Part shown: one piece after another, positions 10,133 to 19,665 of the stretch
Numbering within the stretch: the stretch's first letter is position 1
Layout: each line of letters opens with the position of its first letter
Origin: Streptococcus pantholopis
Lineage (GTDB): Bacteria; Bacillota; Bacilli; Lactobacillales; Streptococcaceae
Length of the DNA stretch: 64,000 nt
Assembly (NCBI RefSeq): GCF_001642085.1
Contig: NZ_CP014699.1
Location: 868,001 to 932,000, forward strand
Direction of reading: 5' to 3'
The notes under the pieces: generated by a model
What the model was told of the DNA's origin: nothing
The model's database searches: none
What the model saw: only the letters and a program-made list of their open reading frames with translations
Position numbers and translations under genes: made by a program

Positions 10133-10187
10133 GCAGACAGAGGTGCATAAAGGGCATTGTAACTGAAGCATAGAAGGTGGGGTTCTT

Positions 10188-10487
10188 ATGGGGATGGGAG
10201 TAACGGCTGATTTAGACATGCTTGTCCAAGCGGCCAAGGAGACTAAGAAAGTGCAGGAGCGTTTGGCCATTCAGGGGGCTTTGTCGGCAAAGCAAGGCGA
10301 ATGGGAGAGCCAATCGTTTGATTTACAGAGCTGCTTAGAGACGAAAGCTTCTGAACTGCAGACTTTAGCGCAGGGGACAATAGCTTCTGAGCTGGCGGAT
10401 TGTTTTACGGGTCAGGCAGCCGACAGTGCAGCGGTCTATCTGGCCGAATGGCCTCAGGTAGACTTTAGCAGCTTGATACGAGCTTAA
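10188..10487 (+). CDS. small helical protein, WXG100-like partner candidate
   Basis: Protein of 99 residues, predicted as two helices joined near a Q-G-E-W-E segment (about 41-45), the size and shape of WXG100-like type VII partner proteins (compare the DUF3130 group that escorts LXG effectors). It lies 55 bp after the toxin and 14 bp before the next helical gene, with a clear GAAGGTGG ribosome site. The expected role is to bind the helical C-terminal domain of the toxin for export. It has W-E rather than a strict W-x-G, so family membership is probable, not proven. Confidence 0.55.
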   Translation: MGMGVTADLDMLVQAAKETKKVQERLAIQGALSAKQGEWESQSFDLQSCLETKASELQTLAQGTIASELADCFTGQAADSAAVYLAEWPQVDFSSLIRA

Positions 10488-10501
10488 AAGGGGAGGAAGA
10501 G

Positions 10502-11020
10502 ATGACAGATAAAGAAGAGCAATTGACACAGGAACATTTGGAGCGGGTCAAAGCCATAGACGAAGCTGTTTGGCGCTGCGAGGATATGCAGCAGGAGGCC
10601 TCTAAGCGGACAGAGAATCTGGCTAACTGGCTGCTAGGGCAATGCCGTGATCTGCCTGAGGCTATGCCAAGCCATACGATAGGGGCATTAGAAGATGAGC
10701 GTGACCAGCTGCTGCGTAAGATTCGTCAGAAAGAAGATGAGTTAGAGGAGGCTAGAACAGAAGAAACCACTGCTTACAATCAGGCTGTAGAGGAGCTGCA
10801 GGAGCAGCAGAAGAAGGAGCGTCAGCAGGCTGAAGCGTTAAGTATGCTCAAGCGGCGCTTGGAACTCAGTATCGCCCATGTGGCCTTTCTTGGGTTACAG
10901 TCTGATAAGAGCAAGGGGCGTTTTCGCTGTGAGAGCTGCCGTTACGAGTGGGAAGCTGAGCTGTCATCTGTGACAGGCCGGAAGAGCTGCCAGAAGTGCG
11001 GGATTTCCTTTGAAAAATAA
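10502..11020 (+). CDS. coiled-coil protein with C-terminal zinc ribbon, putative toxin partner
   Basis: Protein of 172 residues. Residues 1-130 are strongly helical with a long coiled coil (E-D-E-R-D-Q-L-L-R-K-I-R-Q-K-E-D-E and following). The C-terminal 35 residues carry two Cys pairs, C-E-S-C and C-Q-K-C, spaced as a zinc ribbon. Its place after the 99-residue partner fits the second helical escort (Lap2-like) of LXG-type loci, but a zinc ribbon is not a usual part of those. A cytosolic targeting adaptor is one reading. No named family recognised. A hairpin terminator follows at once, closing the operon. Confidence 0.5.
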   Translation: MTDKEEQLTQEHLERVKAIDEAVWRCEDMQQEASKRTENLANWLLGQCRDLPEAMPSHTIGALEDERDQLLRKIRQKEDELEEARTEETTAYNQAVEELQEQQKKERQQAEALSMLKRRLELSIAHVAFLGLQSDKSKGRFRCESCRYEWEAELSSVTGRKSCQKCGISFEK

Positions 11021-12538
<1,518 letters not shown>

Positions 12539-12618
12539 CAGCAGTGATTTTTTAAAGAGTAAAGCTTTTATACCTCAGGTTAAAGAAGAGCTGCTGCCCT
12601 TGTGGCAAGTAATAGATT

Positions 12619-12672
12619 TAGGGTCTTATGGCGGCAGGAATGCAGCGCATTAAGACCCTATTTTTGTTTTTG
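12619..12672 (+). terminator. terminator after glmU
   Basis: Perfect arms TAGGGTCTTA (12619-12628) and TAAGACCCTA (12651-12660) followed by T-rich sequence. Confidence 0.85.
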
Positions 12673-12823
12673 GCTGCCTCAATCGGCTTTATTGCGATAT
12701 CTTTCGTTTAGCAGCTATCAGTAGAGGAAAAAATTTGAAATAGCCGCAGAGGTGCTCTTTGCCTGAACATCGTAAAAAGGCCCTTTGCTGCTTGTTATCT
12801 AACAGGCTTTGTATCTTGTTGAA
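12673..12823. other. gene-free stretch with a decayed repeat end
   Basis: No coding signal. The right end of a decayed hairpin repeat (AGGCTTTGTATCTTGTT) is seen at about 12804-12820; its left part is not recognisable. Confidence 0.5.
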
Positions 12824-12933
12824 TTGAACACGCCCTAAAATCCTAGTGAAAAAGATGGCTGTCAGCGTGATGCCAGCATCACTTGCCATCCGCTATTTTC
12901 ATACGGATTTTTAAACGGGCTTTGTATCTTGTT
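12824..12933 (+). repeat. hairpin repeat, ATCC-arm type
   Basis: TTGAACACGCCCTAAAATCC start, right arm CATACGGATTTTTAAACGGGC, end TTTGTATCTTGTT. Centre hairpin GTGATG/CATCAC. Confidence 0.8.
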
Positions 12934-12935
12934 AA

Positions 12936-13351
12936 TTGAACACGGGCTAAGCTCTTTGCAAAAAAGATAGGGCTAAGTTTAGCATTGATTTCAAGTTAGC
13001 CAGCTGTAAACGTCTGAAGGCAGACAAAAATCCTAGCTTCCCAAATCATTACTTGTAGGATAAACAAGACGCAGTAGCCTAGCGGCATTTTAGTCGCTTT
13101 TTCAAAGCTTTAAAATGTCTGCTAGGCTTTGCGGTCTGGGATTCTGTCTCGCTCCCTAGTCGTCCTGGCAGAGGTGCGTCTGCGAAATCAGAGATTTCGG
13201 ACTTACCGCTAGCCGTAGCCGTCTGAAGGTTTTGTCGTCCTAGCGGCCGACCGCACCCTTCTAGTCGTCCTGGCAGGGGTGCGTCTGCGAAATCAGAGAT
13301 TTCGGACTTACCGCCATTTTTGCTATGAGCTTGAACGCCTTTTGTATCTTT
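12936..13351 (+). repeat. hairpin repeat, long composite form upstream of ABC-class ATPase
   Basis: Left end AACACGGGCTAAGCTC, right end GAGCTTGAACGCC then TTTTGTATCTT. At the base GGGC faces GCC, the opposite of the usual CCC/GGG. The interior holds a second hairpin unit (13078-13126) and two copies of the long module with GAAATC-AGA-GATTTC hairpins. The ATPase ATG is 25 bp after the right end. Confidence 0.75.
13078..13126. repeat. second hairpin unit inside composite repeat
   Basis: Arms CCTAGCGGCATTTTA and TAAAATGTCTGCTAGG pair almost fully. A homologous hairpin with compensating changes lies at 36713-36761. Confidence 0.65.
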
Positions 13352-13376
13352 GTATTTTCTTGGAGGGTTTGTTATT

Positions 13377-15083
13377 ATGAGTGATACAGCGTTACGGAAA
13401 CGGTTGCTGGCTTTGGACGGCAAAGGTTATGGCGCATATAAAAGTTTGGTTGGCAGTTATGACTGTCCAGTTTACCGTCTCTTCATTGATCATGTTCAGG
13501 CGGATCCTTATGCGCCGCCATCAAAACTGCGTCTTTTGCTTAGGCGGTCAGTTACTGGTCTGCCGGATGATTTACTGTCTACCCGCGATAAGCGCCTGGC
13601 AGTCAGCGATTTTTTGAATCGTTCATTTGCACAGGTAGTTAGGGCGCACAGCAAGGATATTAAGGCAGTCGGCGGTAAGGGCCATATTGCAATTGACGCT
13701 TGCGGTCAAGAAATATTGGATAAAACTGCTGTCTTGATTCACCCCCATAGTCTGGAAGTTCGGTTCACAGTTAATTTACCGGCTGCAGGGCGGAGAATTA
13801 TGGGGTTTGCTGCTGATAAACTGCTGAATGCTGTTCTTCCGCAGATTGTTGAACGGTCTCTCTTTTATCAAAATATTGACCAAAAAGGCCTTGAGGAACA
13901 GGTCCGTTTATTTTTAGATCAGCTTTATATTCGTGAGGAACTGCGAAAAAGGGATTTAATCGCTTTTATCGGTAATGGTTCACTTCTGGCCAGAGTCAGC
14001 GGTGTCTCTGATTTGCCGCTGAAATCAGCAGTTCCCTTTAAAAGTCCTGAAAGCAGTGAAGTCACCCTTCGTCTGCCCAGCGGTAAGGTTATCAGCGGCA
14101 TGGGTATTGGTTCCGGAGTCAGCCTGATTGTTGGAGGCGGCTACCATGGGAAATCCACTCTTTTAAATGCTCTGGAGCGCGGAATTTACTCCCATATTGC
14201 AGGTGATGGCAGGGAATACGTGATTACCAGAAGCGATGCTGTTAAGATTAGATCAGAAGACGGCCGCAGCATTGTCAAGGTCAATATCAGTCCATTTATT
14301 AATAATCTTCCTGCTAAGCAAGATACCACTGCATTTTCGACAGAAAATGCCAGCGGTTCAACTTCGCAGGCAGCTAATGTCATCGAAGCTTTAGAAAGCG
14401 GAAGTACTCTTTTGCTCATCGATGAAGATACATCGGCTACTAATTTTATGATTCGTGACCGGCGTATGCAGGAATTGGTCGCCAAAGAGAAAGAGCCAAT
14501 CACACCTTTTGTAGAGCAGGCTGAAGCCCTTCACAGAGAACTTGGGGTTTCTGTTATTCTTGTGGTTGGCGGTTCCGGAGCCTACTTCGATGTGGCTGAC
14601 AGGGTTCTTTTGATGGATAATTATCTGGCCTATGATGTAACCAGTCAGGCGAAAACCATTGCCCAAAAAGACCGCTATCATAGAGTAATGCCCGCTAAAC
14701 AGTCCTTAGCGACAAGAAACAGGCGTGTTTTGTTGAAATCAAGTTTTGCCAATAAAGGCAAAGAAGACCGTTTTAAAGCTAAGGGGCTGCATACGCTGGT
14801 TTACGGTTGGGAAACTATTGATCTTTCTGGCTTAGAACAGCTTGTTACTCCCTCTCAGGTAAACTGTCTGGCTTTGATGCTGAAATTTGCTAAGGACAAT
14901 CTTTTAGATGATAGTCGTTCACTGCAGGAAATAGCCGATAAGCTCTATGCCTTTATAGAAGAAGAAGGACTGGCAGCTCTCGCCTCTGCACCTTCTTATC
15001 CAGGAGACTTAGCTCTGCCTAGGAAACAGGAATTCTGTGCTGCCCTTAACCGCTACCGCAGCTTAAAAGCAGAAATAAAGTAA
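13377..15083 (+). CDS. predicted ATPase of the ABC class
   Basis: Protein of 568 residues of the predicted ABC-class ATPase family (COG3044-like). Walker A is G-G-G-Y-H-G-K-S-T-L near 258-267, Walker B is L-L-L-I-D-E-D-T-S-A near 351-360, and there is an A-S-G-S-T-S-Q-A signature-like stretch before it. It has no transmembrane segment and no partner gene. Members of this family are cytosolic and of unknown function. ATG at 13377 after GGAGGG is preferred to an in-frame ATG 27 bp upstream. It sits between glmU and the Nudix gene with a repeat cluster before it and a weak terminator after it, so it appears inserted into a conserved gene order. Confidence 0.85.
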   Translation: MSDTALRKRLLALDGKGYGAYKSLVGSYDCPVYRLFIDHVQADPYAPPSKLRLLLRRSVTGLPDDLLSTRDKRLAVSDFLNRSFAQVVRAHSKDIKAVGGKGHIAIDACGQEILDKTAVLIHPHSLEVRFTVNLPAAGRRIMGFAADKLLNAVLPQIVERSLFYQNIDQKGLEEQVRLFLDQLYIREELRKRDLIAFIGNGSLLARVSGVSDLPLKSAVPFKSPESSEVTLRLPSGKVISGMGIGSGVSLIVGGGYHGKSTLLNALERGIYSHIAGDGREYVITRSDAVKIRSEDGRSIVKVNISPFINNLPAKQDTTAFSTENASGSTSQAANVIEALESGSTLLLIDEDTSATNFMIRDRRMQELVAKEKEPITPFVEQAEALHRELGVSVILVVGGSGAYFDVADRVLLMDNYLAYDVTSQAKTIAQKDRYHRVMPAKQSLATRNRRVLLKSSFANKGKEDRFKAKGLHTLVYGWETIDLSGLEQLVTPSQVNCLALMLKFAKDNLLDDSRSLQEIADKLYAFIEEEGLAALASAPSYPGDLALPRKQEFCAALNRYRSLKAEIK

Positions 15084-15110
15084 CTGTTTGTCAGGATCAA
15101 CCTCATAATA

Positions 15111-15157
15111 AAATCGGTCAAGAATTTTAAAGTCAGCTAAGATTCGGCCGGTTTTTT
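15111..15157 (+). terminator. possible terminator after ABC-class ATPase
   Basis: Imperfect stem ATCGGTC/GGCCGGT with inner GAAT/ATTC pairing, then six T. Confidence 0.5.
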
Positions 15158-15250
15158 GTTTTACTACAGAAAATGGCATTTCTGTCTGAATTGTAGTACA
15201 ATTGGAGTAACAGAATTTTAAATTTATTTCTTTGGGATAAGGATAAACAT

Positions 15251-15805
15251 ATGGATTTTGAAGAAAAAACACTGAAGCGCCGAGAGATTTTTAAAGGCCG
15301 GATTTTTGAGGTGGCTGTTGATGATGTTGAACTGCCTAATAATCTGGGACAGGCTAAACGTGAATTGATTTTTCACAGAGGAGCTGTTGCCGTTTTGGCT
15401 GTCACTCCTGATAATAAGATCATCATCATTAAGCAGTACCGTAAAGCCATTGAGAAGGTCTCTTATGAAATTCCGGCTGGCAAACTGGAAGTTGGTGAAA
15501 AGGGTTCTGAATATCAGGCAGCTCTTCGTGAACTGGAAGAAGAGACAGGCTACAGCGGTGATTTGCAGCAGATTTATGAGTTTTATACCGCTATCGGTTT
15601 TTGCAATGAGAAAATTAAACTTTATTTAGCGACCAATCTCACAAAAGTACCTCAGCCGCGGCCGCAGGATGCTGATGAGGTGCTTGAACGGTTCGAGCTC
15701 ACCTATGAAGAATGTCTGGATTTGATTCGGTCCGGCGAGATTGAGGATGCTAAGACAATTATAGCGCTTCAGTACTTTGCTTTGCATGTTAAAGGAGGGC
15801 AGTAA
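15251..15805 (+). CDS. nudF: Nudix hydrolase, ADP-ribose pyrophosphatase type
   Basis: Hydrolyses ADP-ribose or related nucleoside diphosphate sugars in the cytoplasm. The Nudix box G-x5-E-x7-R-E-L-x-E-E-x-G lies at about 80-102 (the G-K-L-E-V-G-E start and A-L-R-E-L-E-E-E-T-G end are visible). A preceding E-x-P-A-G segment and a Tyr-rich strand are typical of the ADP-ribose type. 184 residues is usual. The stop is followed directly by the ATG of the next gene, so the two are coupled; mtnN follows, forming the common streptococcal Nudix/small membrane protein/mtnN operon. Confidence 0.88.
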   Translation: MDFEEKTLKRREIFKGRIFEVAVDDVELPNNLGQAKRELIFHRGAVAVLAVTPDNKIIIIKQYRKAIEKVSYEIPAGKLEVGEKGSEYQAALRELEEETGYSGDLQQIYEFYTAIGFCNEKIKLYLATNLTKVPQPRPQDADEVLERFELTYEECLDLIRSGEIEDAKTIIALQYFALHVKGGQ

Positions 15806-16078
15806 ATGGGCAAACCACTTTTGACTGATGAAATTATTGAAGCAGCTAACCGCGATCGCAGGCTGTCTGAGGACAGCGCAGATGATTTCGAAACAAAAGT
15901 TTTGGATAAACAGCTTATTAAAGATGATCTGCTGCAGAAACACCGGGAAGAGCGGATTGTTAAAAGCCGCCGGATTGAAAATGCCAAGCGCGGTGAATTT
16001 CAGTCGAAATTAAATAAAATTTTTATTGTTCTTGTGATTCTGCTGGCTATTCTGATTTATGCTGTCTTTTATTTATAA
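15806..16078 (+). CDS. small C-tail-anchored membrane protein
   Basis: Protein of 90 residues: a charged helical part (1-68) and a C-terminal transmembrane helix (I-F-I-V-L-V-I-L-L-A-I-L-I-Y-A-V-F-Y-L). It starts immediately after the Nudix stop, with ribosome site AAAGGAGGG inside the Nudix gene, so translation is coupled. Found between the Nudix and mtnN genes in streptococci. The function is unknown. Confidence 0.75.
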   Translation: MGKPLLTDEIIEAANRDRRLSEDSADDFETKVLDKQLIKDDLLQKHREERIVKSRRIENAKRGEFQSKLNKIFIVLVILLAILIYAVFYL

Positions 16079-16108
16079 GTTAAACACGCTTGTTTTGGGT
16101 AGGAAGAT

Positions 16109-16801
16109 ATGAAAATTGGAATTATAGCTGCCATGGAGCAGGAACTGAGACTTTTGCTGGAGGAGCTGCAGGAAGGCACTGAACAGCTTGTTTTTGATAA
16201 CACCTATTATACAGGAAAAATCGGCGGGCATGATCTTGTCTTAGTTCAATCAGGTGTCGGTAAGGTAATGTCAGCCATGAGTGTAGCTGTTTTAGCTGAC
16301 CGTTTCGCGGTTGATGCCGTGATTAATACAGGGTCAGCTGGAGCAGCTTCTCCTGATTTAGCAATCGGCGATACTGTCATAGCAGATAAGCTGGCCTATC
16401 ATGATGTTGATTTGACGGCTTTTGGCTACAATTATGGTGAGATGTCCGGTCAGCCGCTTTATTTTAAGTCTGATCCGCACTTTATTGAAGTTTTTAAAGG
16501 TCTGCTGGAAGAAAGAGCTTTGCCAGCTGAGATCGGCCTCATTGTTACCGGAGACAGTTTCATTGCGGGGCGGGATAAAATTAGGGCTATTATGGAGCGT
16601 TTCCCTCAAGCTTTAGCTGTTGAAATGGAAGGGGCGGCAGTGGCGCAGGCTGCTCATGCTGCGGGCAAGCCTTTTATTGTTATCCGCGCCATGAGTGACA
16701 CAGCCAGCCATGATGCTGACATAACTTTTAATGAATTTGTCCTTGAAGCCGGACGCCAATCAGCTCAGCTCTTGCTGGACTTTTTAGAGCGTCTTGAATA
16801 G
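16109..16801 (+). CDS. mtnN: 5'-methylthioadenosine/S-adenosylhomocysteine nucleosidase
   Basis: Splits S-adenosylhomocysteine and methylthioadenosine, recycling the products of methylation and feeding S-ribosylhomocysteine to LuxS for AI-2 formation. 230 residues. Typical features: start K-I-G-I-I-A-A-M-E-Q-E-L, V-Q-S-G-V-G-K-V-M-S-A, N-T-G-S-A-G and V-E-M-E-G-A-A-V with the catalytic Glu, and the acid R-A-M-S-D-T-A near the end. Last gene of the Nudix operon; a perfect bidirectional terminator separates it from the convergent SloR-like gene. Confidence 0.95.
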   Translation: MKIGIIAAMEQELRLLLEELQEGTEQLVFDNTYYTGKIGGHDLVLVQSGVGKVMSAMSVAVLADRFAVDAVINTGSAGAASPDLAIGDTVIADKLAYHDVDLTAFGYNYGEMSGQPLYFKSDPHFIEVFKGLLEERALPAEIGLIVTGDSFIAGRDKIRAIMERFPQALAVEMEGAAVAQAAHAAGKPFIVIRAMSDTASHDADITFNEFVLEAGRQSAQLLLDFLERLE

Positions 16802-16849
16802 GTGCTTTGTATTTGGTGAATATTTTATCTGTCAGTAAAAATTCTTAAA

Positions 16850-16906
16850 CAAAAAAGGGGAACATCCTATGATTGTCTACAATCAAAGGATGTTCCCCTT
16901 TTTTTG
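16850..16906. terminator. bidirectional terminator mtnN / sloR
   Basis: Arms AAAAAAGGGGAACATCCT and AGGATGTTCCCCTTTTTT, nearly perfect, between two convergent genes. Confidence 0.95.
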
Positions 16907-16935
16907 ACTATAAGAAAGATTAAAAGCTGAATCTT

Positions 16936-17598
16936 CTATTTCTGCGGCCTTGCTGCTTCTTCAACGTAGAGTTGTGCAGCGATGTTTTCAGGAAGTGTCA
17001 GCTCATGGTCTGCGTAGGTAATAGTATAGGTCTTAGCATAGTCATCAATCTGCGTGATTTCGACCTTCTGCCCCAGCACCAATTGATGTTTAGCCAGATA
17101 GTCAAGCAAAAGGAAATCATCATGAATACGTCTGACACAGTAGAACCCTGGCTGCTTGACCTGCTTGAGCGGCAAGTGGTAAATTTCTTTGAGTTGCTCA
17201 CCCTTTTTAGGAATAGTTCCGCCATGAGGGCAAAAACGAGGATAATGGAGCATTTTGTCCAGGCGATCAACAAAAGCAGCTGAAACGGTATGTTCCAAGA
17301 CTTCGGCTTCTTGATGAATTTCATCAATGGCATAATGAAGATAATCCACCAAAAAGACCTCAATCAGACGATGTTTGCGGTAGAGTTCTGAAACTAAAGG
17401 CAGCCCTTTTTCGGTCAGACGGTAGCCATGCCTTTTATTTTTATCTATCAAGCCTTCGGCAAGCATCTTTTTAATCATCTCTGAAACAGCAGGAGCTGAA
17501 ACCTGCATTTTGGCAGCAATTTGCTTGTTGTTAATTTTTTGGCTGTCCTGACTGATTTCGTAAATACATTTCAGATAGTCTTCTTTATTCGGTGTCAT
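16936..17598 (-). CDS. sloR: DtxR/MntR-family metalloregulator, SloR type
   Basis: Metal-dependent repressor of 220 residues. N-terminal winged helix (Y-L-K-C-I-Y-E-I, then I-A-A-K-M-Q-V-S-A-P-A-V-S-E-M as recognition helix), central dimerisation and metal-binding domain (H-R-L-I-E-V-F-L, H-x-x-A-E-V-L-E-H, C-P-H-G-G), and a C-terminal FeoA/SH3-like domain. In S. mutans SloR represses the SloABC manganese/iron uptake operon. The start M-T-P-N-K-E is preferred over an upstream in-frame ATG because AGAGAGG stands before it and relatives start there. Here the gene is divergent from the transporter, not downstream of it as in S. mutans. Confidence 0.9.
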   Translation of the reverse strand: MTPNKEDYLKCIYEISQDSQKINNKQIAAKMQVSAPAVSEMIKKMLAEGLIDKNKRHGYRLTEKGLPLVSELYRKHRLIEVFLVDYLHYAIDEIHQEAEVLEHTVSAAFVDRLDKMLHYPRFCPHGGTIPKKGEQLKEIYHLPLKQVKQPGFYCVRRIHDDFLLLDYLAKHQLVLGQKVEITQIDDYAKTYTITYADHELTLPENIAAQLYVEEAARPQK

Positions 17599-17651
17599 TT
17601 TTTTCCTCTCTTTTACTGTAAAACTATTATAACAAATTTTCATTAAAACTA

Positions 17652-17680
17652 TTGACAAAGATTATTTTTTAAGTTATCCT
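17652..17680 (+). promoter_or_regulatory. promoter of the manganese transporter
   Basis: -35 TTGACA (17652-17657), 17-bp spacer, -10 TATCCT (17675-17680). Confidence 0.75.
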
Positions 17681-17684
17681 AAAT

Positions 17685-17705
17685 ATTAAGTTAAGCAAAC
17701 CTAAT
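17685..17705. promoter_or_regulatory. candidate SloR operator
   Basis: Inverted repeat ATTAAGTT-N5-AACCTAAT, just after the -10, where binding would block transcription start. The sequence resembles MntR/SloR-type operators of streptococci (TTAA.TT and AACCTAA half sites). Inference from pattern and position. Confidence 0.6.
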
Positions 17706-17727
17706 TTTATAAGTAAAGGAGTTCCAT

Positions 17728-18657
17728 ATGAAAAAAATAATCCCTATTATATTTAGTATGGCTATTTTCATCTTTGCCTGTTCGGCCTGCTCAGCTGCAA
17801 AACAAGAATCTGATAACGGTAAGCTTAATGTCGTTACGACCAATTCGATAATTGCAGATATGACGCAGAATATCGCAGGTGATAAGATTAATTTACACAG
17901 TATTGTCCCTATCGGAAAGGATCCGCACGAATACGAGCCTCTGCCTGAAGATGTCCGAAAGGCAGCAGAAGCTGACCTTATCTTTTATAATGGCATCAAT
18001 CTTGAAACTGGCGGCAATGCCTGGTTTAAAAAATTAATTAAAAATACGGGGAAAAAGAAGAATCAAGATTACTTTGCTGTCAGTGATGGCGTTGAGCCTA
18101 TCTACCTTGAAGGGAAAGGAAAGGAAGGAAAAGAAGACCCTCATGCCTGGCTCAGTCTGGCCAATGGCATGGTTTACGCTGAAAACATCAGCAAGCAATT
18201 AATGGCCAAAGATCCAGACAATGCTGCCTATTATAAAAAACGCTGCAGCCAATACTTATCCAAGCTAGAAAAGCTGGATCAAGAAGCTAAAAAAACTTTT
18301 GCTTCAATAGATCCTGAAAAGCGTTTAGTTGTTACAAGTGAAGGCTGCCTTAAATATTTTTCACAAGCCTATGCAGTTCCATCAGCTTACATATGGGAAA
18401 TTAATACAGAAGAAGAGGGAACGCCGGATCAAATTCGCTCCTTAGTAGAAAGGCTAAAGCAGCAGCCTCCTTCAGCTCTTTTTGTTGAATCCAGTGTGGA
18501 TTCACGTCCTATGGAATCCGTATCGAAAGACAGCGGTATTCCGATATATGCACAGCTTTTTACGGATTCTGTTGCTGAAAAAGGAAAAGACGGCGACAGT
18601 TATTATGCCATGATGAAATGGAATATTGATAAAATTGCCGCCGGCCTGTCGCAGTAA
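17728..18657 (+). CDS. sloC: manganese ABC transporter, metal-binding lipoprotein (SloC/PsaA family)
   Basis: Surface lipoprotein of 309 residues that captures manganese (LraI family). The signal peptide ends in F-A-C-S-A-C, so the lipidated Cys is 18 or 21. All four metal ligands are seen at the positions known from PsaA: His67 (D-P-H-E-Y), His139 (D-P-H-A-W), Glu205 (T-S-E-G-C) and Asp280 (F-T-D-S). First gene after the SloR-type operator. A hairpin and a repeat element separate it by 282 bp from its ATPase and permease genes, whereas in S. mutans the order is ATPase, permease, lipoprotein, regulator in one compact operon. Relatives also act as adhesins. Confidence 0.92.
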   Translation: MKKIIPIIFSMAIFIFACSACSAAKQESDNGKLNVVTTNSIIADMTQNIAGDKINLHSIVPIGKDPHEYEPLPEDVRKAAEADLIFYNGINLETGGNAWFKKLIKNTGKKKNQDYFAVSDGVEPIYLEGKGKEGKEDPHAWLSLANGMVYAENISKQLMAKDPDNAAYYKKRCSQYLSKLEKLDQEAKKTFASIDPEKRLVVTSEGCLKYFSQAYAVPSAYIWEINTEEEGTPDQIRSLVERLKQQPPSALFVESSVDSRPMESVSKDSGIPIYAQLFTDSVAEKGKDGDSYYAMMKWNIDKIAAGLSQ

Positions 18658-18680
18658 CAGCAAATAAAAGGTAGAGAGTG

Positions 18681-18730
18681 GGACAAAATCGGTAAATCGT
18701 CATTTTATAACGATTTCGGTTTTCTTGTCC
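18681..18730 (+). terminator. long imperfect hairpin between sloC and sloA
   Basis: Arms GGACAAAATCGG.AAATCG and CGATTT.GGTTTT.TTGTCC pair around an AT-rich loop. It could partly end transcription after sloC or stabilise its mRNA end. No long T run, so strength is uncertain. Confidence 0.55.
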
Positions 18731-18777
18731 TGCCGCAGTTAATTAGGGAGGTCGCTATCCCTTGCTTAACAAGGGAG

Positions 18778-18810
18778 CTGTGAGCTTTTAACGTGCTTTG
18801 TATTTTGTTG
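18778..18810 (+). repeat. right-end fragment of hairpin repeat
   Basis: GAGCTTTTAACGTGC then TTTGTATTTTGTT; the left part is missing. Confidence 0.65.
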
Positions 18811-18813
18811 GAA

Positions 18814-18925
18814 CTGAACACGCCCTAAGAGCTGTGCAAAAAAGATAGACTGTCCTAGAGCTTAGCGGCTCTTCGTCCAGTCTCCTATTTTTGCTTTGCT
18901 CTCTTGACGGGCTTTGTATCTTGTT
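18814..18925 (+). repeat. hairpin repeat directly upstream of sloA
   Basis: Left CTGAACACGCCCTAAGAGC, right GCTCTTGACGGGC, central hairpin AGAGC-TTAGCG-GCTCT, end TTTGTATCTTGTT. The sloA GTG is 15 bp after the end, with GGGAGGAG between. Confidence 0.85.
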
Positions 18926-18939
18926 GGGAGGAGCGGGAT

Positions 18940-19662
18940 GTGATTAGAGTTAGTCATTTGACTTGTCATTATATCAGAGAACAGTCTATTTTAGATGATC
19001 TCTCTCTTACTTTGGATAAGGGGAAGATTATTGGAATTATCGGTCCTAATGGTGCAGGGAAATCTACTTTTATTAAAGCCCTTATGGGCTTAATAACCTA
19101 TAGCGGGACTATTGAAGTACTTGGAGAAGATTATGGGCAGTTAAGCGGTAAAGCTGCTTATGTTGAGCAAAGAAGTCAGATTGATTTCCATTTTCCCATT
19201 ACTGTTAAGGAATGTGTTCGCTTGGGAATTTATCAAGGAGGCAGACCCTTTCCGTTTTTGCGCAAAAAGAAGGGCAAATCAGTGGATGCTGTTTTGGAGG
19301 AACTGGATTTGGCTGCTTATGCCAACCGTCCGCTCCATGCTCTTTCAGGCGGCCAGTTTCAGCGGGTTATGGTAGCCAGATGTTTAATCCAAGACAGAGA
19401 CTATATATTTTTGGATGAACCATTTGCCGGCATTGATCTTGTCAGCGAACAGATGATTATCAGTTTATTAAAAGAATTGCGGACAGCCGGTAAAACCATT
19501 GTTATTGTCCATCATGATTTAAGCAAGGTCAGGGCCTATTTTGATCAACTGGTGATTTTAAAGCAGAAGCTGCTGGCCTATGGTCCGGTGTCGCAGGTTT
19601 TTACAGCTGATAATTTGAAAGTTGCCTTTGGAGGAGAAGTGTTTTTTAACGAAGAGGTATAA
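18940..19662 (+). CDS. sloA: manganese ABC transporter ATPase
   Basis: ATP-binding subunit of 240 residues. Walker A G-P-N-G-A-G-K-S-T near 38-46, Q-loop around Y-V-E-Q-R, ABC signature L-S-G-G-Q-F-Q-R, Walker B D-Y-I-F-L-D-E-P-F-A-G-I-D and switch His in V-I-V-H-H-D-L-S. The start is a GTG at 18940, set by GGGAGGAG eight bases upstream; no usable ATG is near. The permease gene follows after 3 bp. It pairs with the lipoprotein at 17728. The hairpin repeat just before it may supply or modulate its expression separately from sloC. Confidence 0.9.
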   Translation: MIRVSHLTCHYIREQSILDDLSLTLDKGKIIGIIGPNGAGKSTFIKALMGLITYSGTIEVLGEDYGQLSGKAAYVEQRSQIDFHFPITVKECVRLGIYQGGRPFPFLRKKKGKSVDAVLEELDLAAYANRPLHALSGGQFQRVMVARCLIQDRDYIFLDEPFAGIDLVSEQMIISLLKELRTAGKTIVIVHHDLSKVRAYFDQLVILKQKLLAYGPVSQVFTADNLKVAFGGEVFFNEEV

Positions 19663-19665
19663 ATT

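Noticed and set aside
13079..13423. Minus-strand frame of 114 codons and the similar ones at 36737-37138 and 29526-29768
   Set aside because: They run through hairpin repeats and show the same repeat-coded peptide; not genes.
18681..18730. Riboswitch between sloC and sloA
   Set aside because: Simple imperfect hairpin without a conserved aptamer core; no manganese riboswitch features seen.
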